64,000 bases of DNA, taken from assembly GCA_028277645.1 (NCBI GenBank), contig JANQFV010000015.1, positions 115,298 to 179,297 on the forward strand, written 5' to 3'. This DNA is from Phycisphaerae bacterium. Lineage in GTDB: Bacteria; Planctomycetota; Phycisphaerae; UBA1845; Fen-1342. Under the pieces are notes generated by a model. It made no database searches and was not told the origin of the DNA. It was given only the letters and a program-made list of their open reading frames with translations. Both the position numbers and the translations under genes were made by a program. Shown here in pieces: positions 11,490-19,627 of the stretch. Positions within the stretch are counted from its first letter, which is position 1. Each line of letters starts with the position of its first letter.

Positions 11490-14465
11490 ATGCGTAACCC
11501 GCATTCCCTCGCCCGGACGGGGCTGGCGGCCATTCTACTCGTTTTGCCTGCGCTGCTTATCGGCTGTCCGGGAACAGGCGTGCCCGACGACGGCTCGGGG
11601 ACCGGCACGGGTGGTCTGTTCAATCTCGCGCCGACCGTCGTGCTCACCTCCGACGTCGTCCGCGGCGTCGCACCGCTGACCGTGCGGTTCAGTTCGTCCG
11701 GCAGCACGGACGACGGGGTAATCGTCGAGCGGCGCTGGAACTTCGGCGACGGAACGGAGAGCCTCGAAATCTCGCCGACGCACATCTACCAATCAACGGG
11801 CACCTTCACGGTGACGCTTACGCTGACGGACGACGAGGGCGCGACGAACTCCGAAACCGTCGAGATCGGCGTAACTGAACAACCGATCGCCGTCATCTCC
11901 GTCGACGACACGGTGGCCAACGCCGCACCGGCGCAGTTTGAATTCGACGGATCTGGCTCGTTCGATCCGGATGCGCAAGCGGGTGATGTGCTGACGTATC
12001 AATGGGACTTCGGCGACGGCACGCGCGTGACCGATGCGGTCGTCACGCACACTTTTGCCCGGGCCGGCACGTACCAAGTGAAGCTGACGGTCACCGACGC
12101 CACAGGGATCACCGGCAGCGCCACGGTCATCATCGAGGTCGGGATCCCGGTTCCGGACATTGAGCTGCGCAGTCCGCCTGGCGATCTGAGCAACATCGTG
12201 GTCTCGCCCGATTCGCCGCTCTGGGCGCATGCCGTATTCAACGTGGAGGCGGGCGTGCCGCGGACGATCCGGGCCGGGCTTGATGGTGACCAAGACCGCT
12301 GCGACGCATCCACAGCGCTCTTCGACCCGCGCACCGGCGAGATCTTCGAACTGCTCGAGGGACACGACAATCCCGTTCAGGACGCGGCCTTCTCGCCGGA
12401 TGGATCGCGTCTGCTGAGTGTCAGCGATGACGGCGTTGCGCTGCTGTACGACACGTTCACGGGCGTGCTGCTACGGCGATATCTGCCGGCGCTCGGATCT
12501 TTGCGTGCCGTGGCGTTCTCACCCGATGGCACGCAATTCGCGCTCGGCGCAGCGGATGGAACCGTCGCGCTGTTTGACGCGGATGAGACGCAGACGAATC
12601 CCGTGGTGCGCTCGGACTACAACGGCCACGCCGGCGCCGTGACGTCGATCACCTTTTCTCCGGACAACGAACGACTCCTGTCCGGTGACGACAACGGCGA
12701 TGCCATTCTATTTCGTTTGATCAACGCGGAAGAACTGGCCCGCTTCGTACACCTTCAGGGCGGCGACCGGCAGGCGGTGCTCGACGTTTCTTTCTGGCCG
12801 ACGAATCCCGACGCGGTCGCAACGGCCAGCGTCGACAACCGCGCGCGGGTCTGGAGTACCATCGACGGCGAGATCATCCAACAACTCGCGCCAGTGTTCT
12901 CGGGCGGCGAACAGATCGCCGGCCACACCGATGCGGTGAACGCGCTCGCGTTCACGTCGGACGGTCTGCAAGTTGCGACCGCATCAACCGACGGGACCGC
13001 GAAGCTGTGGGACGTTCTTACCGGAGAGGAATTGCGCACGTTTACGGGGCACACCGATGGCGTGTTCTCGGTCGCGTTTTCGCCTGACAATCTCCAGGTA
13101 CTCACCGGCGGAGGCGTTGGTGAGGTGCGGATCTGGGACTTGGCGTCCGCGAGCCTCGTGCGTGAAGTGCAACCGTGCAGTTCGCCCGTAGTCGCGCTCG
13201 ATGTCACGTCGGATGGCGCGCTCGCCTTCGCAGGCATCGCCGCGGAGAATGACATCCAGCTAGACACCAATCCGGCGCAAGGTAACGACCTGAACCTCAC
13301 GCTTCCCACCGCGTTCGACCTAAGTGGAGTTCCTGGTGCCGTCGGGGGTGCGGAGTATACGTTCTGGGCTGAGATCGACACCGATCGCACGCTGCCGACA
13401 CGGACGTATTCCAACGCCACCATCCACGTGGTGCCGGCCTTCGGCACGACCGCGGCCAGCGCACCAGTGGTACCGCTCGGCGACGACGACGAGGTAGCGG
13501 TGCTCCTGCCGGCGATTCTGCCGGCAACGCCTGCACCGCGTCGTCAGGTTTTCGATATCGGCCCTGTCGAAACGGGAGATCGCATCGAGATCAGTTTGAT
13601 GACGACGCCGGGCTACGGCGACACATTCCAGTTCGACGGATACAGCCTGCTCATGCTCGATGATCAGGAATCCCAGTTCGCCTGGTACCAGGACGGTCAG
13701 ACGCTGTTCACCCGGAACTCGGAGCTCATCGCGGGGCACGACTCCGACCAGTTCTTTATCGCGCTCGATAACAACGGCGAGGACCTCGTTCCGAGCGCGC
13801 GGATTAAGATCACGCGCGGCTACACGTCGCAGGATCGTGCCCGCAGGCAGACGGTGTTCCTGCAATTCGGCGCCACGGAGGACTTCGCGATTCAGAATTC
13901 GGTGCCTGTGGATCTCGACGCTTTCGACGTGCCGGGCGACGACGCGACTGTCAAAACGGCCATCATCGCCCGTCTCAACGCGCTGCTCAGCGCGTACGAC
14001 TTCGAAGTCACGTCGTCGGATACGTCAAGCCCGCCGGCGGAACCGCACATCACGATGTACTTCGACACCGCCGCGACAAGCGACATTCTGCTGAGGGGTG
14101 AGAAATCCCTGGCGGATTTGTTCCAGTTCGGGTTACCGGACTTTCTCGACCCACGTAACGAGACACTCACGGGCTCGGCGGTCGTGATCTGGGAACCGCT
14201 CAACCTTGCCACGACACCGGCGGGAGAGGCCGAGATAGGTCTGGTGATCGGTAACGCCGCGGCCCACCAGATCGGCTTGCTGACGGGTCTTCGGCCGACG
14301 AACGGGAACGCTAACGACATCATGGGCGCAGCCAACGATCTGAGTAGTGCGGCGTTGGCGTTCGATCCAGGCGGATTGCCAGTGTTGACCGGCCTGGACG
14401 GTGTAACGCCGATAGGAAATCAAAACGCCGGGCAGCTTCTTCTGGAGGTTGTGGGCACTCCGTAG
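11490..14465 (+). CDS. PKD/WD40-repeat lipoprotein with degenerate metzincin-like C-terminus
   Basis: A lipoprotein signal (LAAILLVLPALLIGC) is followed by a GTGTGG-type linker and two PKD domains (residues ~45-220; WNFGDGTESLEISPTH and YQWDFGDGTRVTDAVVTH). A seven-or-so bladed WD40 propeller occupies residues ~285-555 (AAFSPDGSRLLSVSDDG, LAFTSDGLQVATASTDG, VAFSPDNLQVLTGGGVG, each closing on W/L-D). The last ~350 residues include GNAAAHQIGLLTGLRP (H926) followed by NDIMG, which looks like a metzincin zinc site with the first His-Glu replaced by alanines. Start: ATG at 11490 with GGAGGAG 6 nt upstream; an in-frame TTG at 11484 is less likely. It is probably an envelope-anchored binding scaffold. 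No enzymatic activity can be supported. Confidence 0.85.
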   Translation: MRNPHSLARTGLAAILLVLPALLIGCPGTGVPDDGSGTGTGGLFNLAPTVVLTSDVVRGVAPLTVRFSSSGSTDDGVIVERRWNFGDGTESLEISPTHIYQSTGTFTVTLTLTDDEGATNSETVEIGVTEQPIAVISVDDTVANAAPAQFEFDGSGSFDPDAQAGDVLTYQWDFGDGTRVTDAVVTHTFARAGTYQVKLTVTDATGITGSATVIIEVGIPVPDIELRSPPGDLSNIVVSPDSPLWAHAVFNVEAGVPRTIRAGLDGDQDRCDASTALFDPRTGEIFELLEGHDNPVQDAAFSPDGSRLLSVSDDGVALLYDTFTGVLLRRYLPALGSLRAVAFSPDGTQFALGAADGTVALFDADETQTNPVVRSDYNGHAGAVTSITFSPDNERLLSGDDNGDAILFRLINAEELARFVHLQGGDRQAVLDVSFWPTNPDAVATASVDNRARVWSTIDGEIIQQLAPVFSGGEQIAGHTDAVNALAFTSDGLQVATASTDGTAKLWDVLTGEELRTFTGHTDGVFSVAFSPDNLQVLTGGGVGEVRIWDLASASLVREVQPCSSPVVALDVTSDGALAFAGIAAENDIQLDTNPAQGNDLNLTLPTAFDLSGVPGAVGGAEYTFWAEIDTDRTLPTRTYSNATIHVVPAFGTTAASAPVVPLGDDDEVAVLLPAILPATPAPRRQVFDIGPVETGDRIEISLMTTPGYGDTFQFDGYSLLMLDDQESQFAWYQDGQTLFTRNSELIAGHDSDQFFIALDNNGEDLVPSARIKITRGYTSQDRARRQTVFLQFGATEDFAIQNSVPVDLDAFDVPGDDATVKTAIIARLNALLSAYDFEVTSSDTSSPPAEPHITMYFDTAATSDILLRGEKSLADLFQFGLPDFLDPRNETLTGSAVVIWEPLNLATTPAGEAEIGLVIGNAAAHQIGLLTGLRPTNGNANDIMGAANDLSSAALAFDPGGLPVLTGLDGVTPIGNQNAGQLLLEVVGTP

Positions 14466-14683
14466 CAGGAACCGTGAACAGTTCCAATTCCTTTGTCCGA
14501 TAGCGTTTCCGAACGATGATTCCGGGCGCGATCCCAGAATCGGCGCGTCCGAGAAAATTGTCCATTGCTCAACGGGGGGAAAACGTTACAATGCCAAATA
14601 GCGCAAGAGGCCGGGTTTTTTCGGGACTCTGGCCACTAGGGACACTACGGCTGCGCGAGGGCATAGACCGGCGGGACACGGCT

Positions 14684-15676
14684 ATGAGCAAGGTCACGAT
14701 CGAAGACATTAGCAGGCGAACTGGACTGTCCCGCGGGACGGTTTCGAGAGCCCTGAACGATCGGCCCGATATCAGTCAGCAAACCAAGCAGAAAGTCCTT
14801 GAAGCTTGTCGTCAATTGAATTACATACCGAGCCACGCGGCGCGCACACTGGCGACCGGGCGTTCATTCGCCATGGCCGTCCTGATTGACGACCTGGAGT
14901 CGACTTTCGCAGCCTGTTTCCTACGAGGCGTCATATCTCGCGCAAGGGCAGCGCGATACGGCGTGATCGTAACTGATGTCGGAAATGATCCCGAGGGGGC
15001 AATCCCACATGTGACGATGATCGCACGCGAGCGTGTGGACGGCGTGCTGATTGCCGCCCCGATAAGTGCGGCGCAATCGCAACCGGTCACGGAAGCGCTT
15101 GAGAAGCGCCCGATGGTCTTGGTTGCCGATATTGCGAACCTGCGCTACGACGCCATCTTACCAGACTATCGAGAGGCCGGCCGTATGGCCGGCCGTTGTA
15201 TATCCAGCGTGGCGCCGAACGTCGCGTACCTACACGATCCCACGGTAACGGGCGCCGCCGAACGTCTACTCGGCATGCAGGAGACACTGGCCGAGAGCGG
15301 TATTGACGTCGAGCGTGCAACTATCACGGTAGATCGAGCTGCTGTTGACACGAACGAAGCACTGCGCGCCCGTTTGGGCGATTTGAGCGCAGTGGCCGCT
15401 GCCAGCGACACGTTGGCTGCGCAGACCATGGCGATTTGCCGACGCACTGGTCGCACGCCGGGAACCGACATCGCAGTCGTCGGCATGGGTAACGAGCGAA
15501 TCGGCACTGCTCTGGATCCGGCGCTGACGACGATCGACTTCGGCGGTGAGGAGATCGGCCGACGAGCCATGGATCTGGCACTGCAGCGTGTGAATCAGGA
15601 GCGGCAGGACTCTCCGAGCACCACACGCGTGGCGCCACGGCTGATTGAGCGCGCCTCTACCGCGTCGCTCGTTTGA
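14684..15676 (+). CDS. LacI/GalR-family transcriptional regulator
   Basis: The N-terminal LacI helix-turn-helix (TIEDISRRTGLSRGTVSRAL, then NDRPDISQQTK) and hinge helix (YIPSHAARTLATGRS) are followed by a periplasmic-binding-protein-like sensor domain with VDGVLIAAPIS and DIAVVGMGNERIG. At 330 aa from the ATG at 14684 it has the normal family length; the open frame extends upstream to 14516 but the HTH would then have an atypical leader. A GAAAACGTTACA stretch at 14579-14590 has the CG-centred AACGTT core seen in LacI-family operators and may be an autoregulatory site (weak). The ligand is unknown. The next gene starts 259 bp downstream, so it may be separately transcribed from the PTS operon. 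Confidence 0.87.
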   Translation: MSKVTIEDISRRTGLSRGTVSRALNDRPDISQQTKQKVLEACRQLNYIPSHAARTLATGRSFAMAVLIDDLESTFAACFLRGVISRARAARYGVIVTDVGNDPEGAIPHVTMIARERVDGVLIAAPISAAQSQPVTEALEKRPMVLVADIANLRYDAILPDYREAGRMAGRCISSVAPNVAYLHDPTVTGAAERLLGMQETLAESGIDVERATITVDRAAVDTNEALRARLGDLSAVAAASDTLAAQTMAICRRTGRTPGTDIAVVGMGNERIGTALDPALTTIDFGGEEIGRRAMDLALQRVNQERQDSPSTTRVAPRLIERASTASLV

Positions 15677-15935
15677 CGCATCATATCCGCTGTTCGCAAC
15701 GTAGCCGCGATTCCGCAAGATCTGTTCCGCGCTCAACTTGACGGGCGCGCGGAGCGTAGGCTACATTTCCGACGTGATCATGAGCGCGACCGCCAGGAAG
15801 GCGAACGCACCGCGTTCCCGCGTCACTCGACAATTTGCCGAGAGACGGCGCGGGGGGTGGAGTGTGCGCGCGACGATCGGTGGTGGCGTGCACTCGCGCG
15901 GCTCCGCTCAAGCTGGTTCACCGGAGACCTAGACC

Positions 15936-16268
15936 ATGCAGATCACCGTGACCGGGCGGCACATGGGCGTAAGTGACGCGTTGAAAGCGTATTGCGTCGA
16001 AAAGGCGGATCGGCTGACGCGGTTTTATGACCGCATCCAACTCATCGAGGTCGTTTTGGACGGCAAGGATGGAGCGCACACGGCTGAAATGATCGTACAC
16101 GCCGCCGGTGTTCACCAGCCCTTCGTGGCTCATCAGGCCGATGACGATGCATTCGCCGCGGTTGACCTGATCATCGGCAAGCTCGAAGAGCAGCTGCGTC
16201 GTCACAAGGAACGGCACCGGAACCGCAAGCATCCGCCCCGCTCACCCCAGGAACCGTTTGGGGGATGA
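15936..16268 (+). CDS. hpf: Ribosome hibernation promoting factor (HPF/RaiA family, short form)
   Basis: Binds the small subunit decoding region and keeps 70S or 100S ribosomes inactive in slow growth. The S30AE fold is visible as MQITVTGRHMGVSDALKAY, VEKADRLTRFYDRI and DDAFAAVDLIIGKLEEQLRRH, ending in a basic tail (KERHRNRKHPP). At 110 aa it lacks the C-terminal dimerisation domain of long HPF, so it should act like short HPF or YfiA. ATG at 15936 has GGAG upstream. The next gene, ptsN, begins 37 bp later; hpf-ptsN is a widely conserved neighbourhood (rpoN locus), here without rpoN. The 259 bp upstream has no gene I can support. Confidence 0.92.
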   Translation: MQITVTGRHMGVSDALKAYCVEKADRLTRFYDRIQLIEVVLDGKDGAHTAEMIVHAAGVHQPFVAHQADDDAFAAVDLIIGKLEEQLRRHKERHRNRKHPPRSPQEPFGG

Positions 16269-16305
16269 ATGGCGGCAACAGCGTTAACCGACGCGGAGAT
16301 CGTCC

Positions 16306-16785
16306 ATGAAGCTGTGTGACCTGGTTTCGCGGAAAGCCATTGTCGCGAATCTGTCGGCCGACGATCGCAACGGAGTTATTCGTGATCTGGTGCAAGCACT
16401 GGCCGACGCCGGACAACTCGAACCTAACCAGGTTGACGGTATTGTCCGGTCGATCATCACGCGTGAGCGCACGCGTGGCACGACCGGGTTTGGCAAAGGT
16501 GTGGCGGTACCACACGCGAAGGTGGAGGATCAGCCGAGCGTGATCGCGGCAGTGGGACGAAGTGAGCGCGGCATCGACTTCGGATCGCTCGACGGACAAC
16601 CGGTCTTTACGGTGTTTCTAATCGTCAGCCCCGAAGATCAGACCGAAGAGCACCTGAAAGCAATGGACTTGGTATTCCGGCATTTGCAGCAGGAGCAGTT
16701 TCGAAAATTCATGCGGCAGTCGGACACTGCTGAGAAGATATATGACTTGTTGAAGGAAGCCGACGAACAGTCAATGGTGGCCTGA
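16306..16785 (+). CDS. ptsN: PTS IIA-type protein (EIIA-Ntr, PtsN-like)
   Basis: Phosphoryl acceptor of the nitrogen-type PTS. The active-site His is in GFGKGVAVPHAKVED (H70), followed by VGRSERGIDFGSLDG and VFLIVSPEDQTEEHLKAM, all standard for PTS EIIA type-2 (mannitol/Ntr) domains. 159 aa is a single-domain protein with no IIB or IIC attached, which points to regulation rather than sugar uptake. It lies 37 bp after hpf and 3 bp before the HPr gene. Targets in other bacteria include potassium transport and sensor kinases; none is visible here. Confidence 0.92.
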   Translation: MKLCDLVSRKAIVANLSADDRNGVIRDLVQALADAGQLEPNQVDGIVRSIITRERTRGTTGFGKGVAVPHAKVEDQPSVIAAVGRSERGIDFGSLDGQPVFTVFLIVSPEDQTEEHLKAMDLVFRHLQQEQFRKFMRQSDTAEKIYDLLKEADEQSMVA

Positions 16786-16788
16786 CCG

Positions 16789-17094
16789 TTGACCGGCGTC
16801 GGTCCCGACGATACGGGCTGTAGCGTGGCGATCGAACGCGAGGTTGTCATCCCGAACAAGGAAGGACTGCACTTCCGACCGATCATGAAATTCGTAGACA
16901 CTGCGCAACGGTTTCATGCTGGCGTGACAGTGCATTGCGACGAACGGCAGGCCGATGGCCGCAGCCCAATGGAAATGCTGATGCTGGTCGCCACACAAGG
17001 CAGCACTGTGCGTGTGGTGGCCGACGGCGTCGACGCCACGGAACTGGTGACGGCGCTGGTTGAACTCGTGGAATCAGGATTCGGCGAAACATAG
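16789..17094 (+). CDS. HPr-like phosphocarrier protein
   Basis: Transfers phosphate from Enzyme I to EIIA. The histidine site is in NKEGLHFRPIMKFVD (H28; F replaces the usual A after His). The regulatory-serine region reads ADGRSPMEMLML, so a serine is present where HPr kinase would act, though flanked by R and P rather than K and I. The final helix is DATELVTALVELVESGFGE. The start is uncertain: TTG at 16789, 3 bp after ptsN, gives an N-terminal extension of ~12 residues; a GTG near 16825 would give the usual length. It is followed 63 bp later by ptsI. Confidence 0.88.
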   Translation: MTGVGPDDTGCSVAIEREVVIPNKEGLHFRPIMKFVDTAQRFHAGVTVHCDERQADGRSPMEMLMLVATQGSTVRVVADGVDATELVTALVELVESGFGET

Positions 17095-17157
17095 TCAACG
17101 ACGGCACAACGTGACGGCGCAGGTCCGCCGACGCGAAAGCCGCGCAGAACGCGGCCC

Positions 17158-18900
17158 ATGATCACGAAAAAAGGGATCAACGCCTCCCCCGGCGTGGCGA
17201 TTGGTCCGGTGCTGGTGCTCGATACCGAAGAGTATCGCATCCCGCACCGTACCATCGAAGCATCACAGCTTGCGGGACAGATACGTAATCTGGACGCGGC
17301 GCTTGAGGCATCGCGTCAGGAAGTAGGTGAGCTGCGCGCCGCGGCCGCACGCAAGCTGGGGGACAAGACCGCCGTCATCTTCGAGTTTCACGAGCAGTTT
17401 ATCGCCGACCCGAAGCTGCGCGAAAGCGTGGCGGAACTGATCAACGAGCGCCACTGGACGGCCGCCTACGCGTTTGGCCAGGTGATGAACGGCCGGCAAC
17501 GGATGTTCCGTAACGTCGCTGACCCGTACCTCAAGGAACGGGTGCGCGACCTGTTCGACATCGAACGACGGGTCCTGCGGCACATCCTGGGGCGGGCACG
17601 CGAGGACATGACACGCCTTACTGAGCCGGTGATCATCGTCGCTAACGACATCACGCCGTCACAGGCCATCTCGTTCGACAAGAATCACATTCTCGCTTTC
17701 GCCATGAACGTCGGCGGACAAACGTCGCACATGGCGATCATCGCGCGCATGTTGGGAATCCCGGCGGTCGTGGCGCTGAATGATATCACTAGTGATGTCA
17801 CGGGCGGCGAGACAGCGATCGTGGACGGTACGCACGGCATTGTCGTCGCTAATCCCGACGCCGAGACCGTCGAGCGCTACCAAGAACAACAGGAGCGATA
17901 TCGACGCTACAGTGCAGAGTTGCAGACGCTGCGCGACGCGCCGGCGGTAACGCTGGACGGAACTGAAGTTGACTTGCTGGCCAACATCGAGGTCCCGGAA
18001 GAAGCGTCGGCTGCCATGCAGGCCGGGGCTGACGGCATCGGCCTGTACCGCACGGAACTGCTCTTCCTGTCCTCGCCACGCACACCCACGGAGGAACAGC
18101 AATACGAAGCGTTCTGTGGCGTCGCGCGGGGCGCCCGCGGACGCCCAGTGATCATCCGTACGATCGATCTGGGGGCCGACAAACTCGCCCCCTCGATGGG
18201 CACCCACCGAGAGCACAACCCGGTGCTCGGGTTGCGGTCGCTGCGCTATTGCCTGCTACACCTGGACCTGTTCAAAACGCACCTGCGCGCGATCCTGCGC
18301 GCCTCGACCGAGGGGGACGTGCGCATCATGTTCCCCATGATCTCGACGGTCATGGAGCTGCGGCAGGCGCGGGCAACGCTGGCCGACGTGATGGAGGATC
18401 TCGACGAGGAGGGCATCCCGTTTCGCCGCGACGTGCCGGTCGGCATGATGGTGGAGACCCCCGCGGCCGCGATGCTCAGTGCGGCTTTCGCGAAAGAGGT
18501 CGCGTTCCTGAGCATTGGGACGAACGACCTCACGCAATACACGCTGGCCGTTGATCGCGCCAACGAACGCGTCGCCCACCTGTACGCGTCGCATAGTCCA
18601 GCCGTCCTGAAACTGATTCGCCAAGTAGTGCGGGCGGCGCAGCGATCAGACGTGGAGGTTAGCCTGTGCGGCGAGATGGCCGGAGCGCCGCTGTACTGCC
18701 AGGTCCTCATCGGTCTGGGACTGCGGCTACTGTCAATGGCGCCGGGTGACATCGTGGCCGTCAAGCGCGTGTTGCGCTCGACGACGGTAGCGAAATGCGA
18801 ACGAATCGCGCGAACGGTGCTGCGCTTTGACTCGGACCGGCAGGTACTCAACTACCTGCGGGATCAACACCGCGAGACCGTCAAGGAGGACGAGGCATGA
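17158..18900 (+). CDS. ptsI: PTS Enzyme I (phosphoenolpyruvate-protein phosphotransferase)
   Basis: Autophosphorylates from PEP and feeds HPr. Domains in order: N-terminal HPr-binding/phosphohistidine region (KKGINASPGVAIGPVLVL), the phosphohistidine in NVGGQTSHMAIIARMLGIPA (H191), and the PEP-binding TIM barrel with RTELLFLS, FPMISTVMELRQAR, VGMMVETPAAAML, FLSIGTNDLTQYTLAVDR and the active cysteine in SLCGEMAGAP (C504). 580 aa without a GAF domain makes it ptsI-like rather than ptsP-like. Its stop overlaps the next start by 4 bp (ATGA at 18897-18900), indicating translational coupling to the DUF2344 gene. Confidence 0.96.
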   Translation: MITKKGINASPGVAIGPVLVLDTEEYRIPHRTIEASQLAGQIRNLDAALEASRQEVGELRAAAARKLGDKTAVIFEFHEQFIADPKLRESVAELINERHWTAAYAFGQVMNGRQRMFRNVADPYLKERVRDLFDIERRVLRHILGRAREDMTRLTEPVIIVANDITPSQAISFDKNHILAFAMNVGGQTSHMAIIARMLGIPAVVALNDITSDVTGGETAIVDGTHGIVVANPDAETVERYQEQQERYRRYSAELQTLRDAPAVTLDGTEVDLLANIEVPEEASAAMQAGADGIGLYRTELLFLSSPRTPTEEQQYEAFCGVARGARGRPVIIRTIDLGADKLAPSMGTHREHNPVLGLRSLRYCLLHLDLFKTHLRAILRASTEGDVRIMFPMISTVMELRQARATLADVMEDLDEEGIPFRRDVPVGMMVETPAAAMLSAAFAKEVAFLSIGTNDLTQYTLAVDRANERVAHLYASHSPAVLKLIRQVVRAAQRSDVEVSLCGEMAGAPLYCQVLIGLGLRLLSMAPGDIVAVKRVLRSTTVAKCERIARTVLRFDSDRQVLNYLRDQHRETVKEDEA

Positions 18901-19625
18901 ACCGCCCGGGCTCCGCGACGAACTCGTGCGCGCCCCAGACGACAGAGCTTGCCCGGTATCGCTTCGGCCTGCATTACAGCATCGGCGGCGACGCGCGGTA
19001 CCTGGCGCATCACGACGAGCTGCGCATGCTGATCCGTGCTTTCGTGCGCGCTGAATGGCCGCTGGCGTATTCGCAGGGGTATAACCCTCTGCCGCGCGTA
19101 CGACTGCTCCTGCCGCGTAATGTCGGGATCGCCAGTAACGCGCAACTCGCTGTCATAGACCTAAGTGAGCCTCGGGAACCGTCTGAGCTGCTCACATCCG
19201 TCGCGCACGCCCTGCCGCAGGAATGCTCCGCCCAGTGCGTGACGCCACTCGACCGCAAGTGCCTGCCACAGGCCCAGGTCGCGGAGTACGAAGTGATCTT
19301 GGACGGGAGCGCGTCGGACGATCTGCGGCAGCGCGTGGACGGCTGCCTGGCCAGCGAAACGCTGCTCGTGAGCCGGGACTTTGGTCCGGGCAAGCCCCGT
19401 AAGACAATCGACATCCGACCGTACATCGAACTCATCGAGCTCCAGCCGACGTTGCTGCGACTGCGTCTGCGCATCGACAATCAGCAGACCGGCCGGCCGG
19501 CGGAGCTCCTGACAGAACTCGGACTCGACCCGCAGGTGATGCTGCCATGCACACGACGGGTCGCGGTCCAATGGAACCACATGCCGGCGGCGGAGAATCA
19601 CGCCACGGCCAATGAGAGGAACTGA
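18897..19625 (+). CDS. TIGR03936/DUF2344 family protein
   Basis: The family is usually found fused to, or beside, a radical SAM/B12-binding protein and just upstream of RNase G. Conserved features: YRFGLHYSIGGDARYLAHHD, RAEWPLAYSQGYNPLPRVRL and LLPRNVGIASNAQLAVIDL. The molecular role is not established; tRNA or rRNA modification is often guessed from the neighbours. 242 aa matches a stand-alone member. Here the upstream partner is ptsI, overlapping by 4 bp, and no radical SAM gene is in the window; the downstream RNase E/G partner is retained, 2 bp after the stop. The missing partner may lie elsewhere in the genome. Confidence 0.82.
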   Translation: MNRPGSATNSCAPQTTELARYRFGLHYSIGGDARYLAHHDELRMLIRAFVRAEWPLAYSQGYNPLPRVRLLLPRNVGIASNAQLAVIDLSEPREPSELLTSVAHALPQECSAQCVTPLDRKCLPQAQVAEYEVILDGSASDDLRQRVDGCLASETLLVSRDFGPGKPRKTIDIRPYIELIELQPTLLRLRLRIDNQQTGRPAELLTELGLDPQVMLPCTRRVAVQWNHMPAAENHATANERN

Positions 19626-19627
19626 AG

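Noticed and set aside
14579..14590. LacI-family operator near GAAAACGTTACA
   Set aside because: Only one short AACGTT half-palindrome; kept as a remark in the regulator entry, not as a feature.
15738..15932. A 64-codon basic frame before hpf
   Set aside because: No ribosome-binding site at any start, no hydrophobic or domain pattern; more likely 5' region of the PTS operon.
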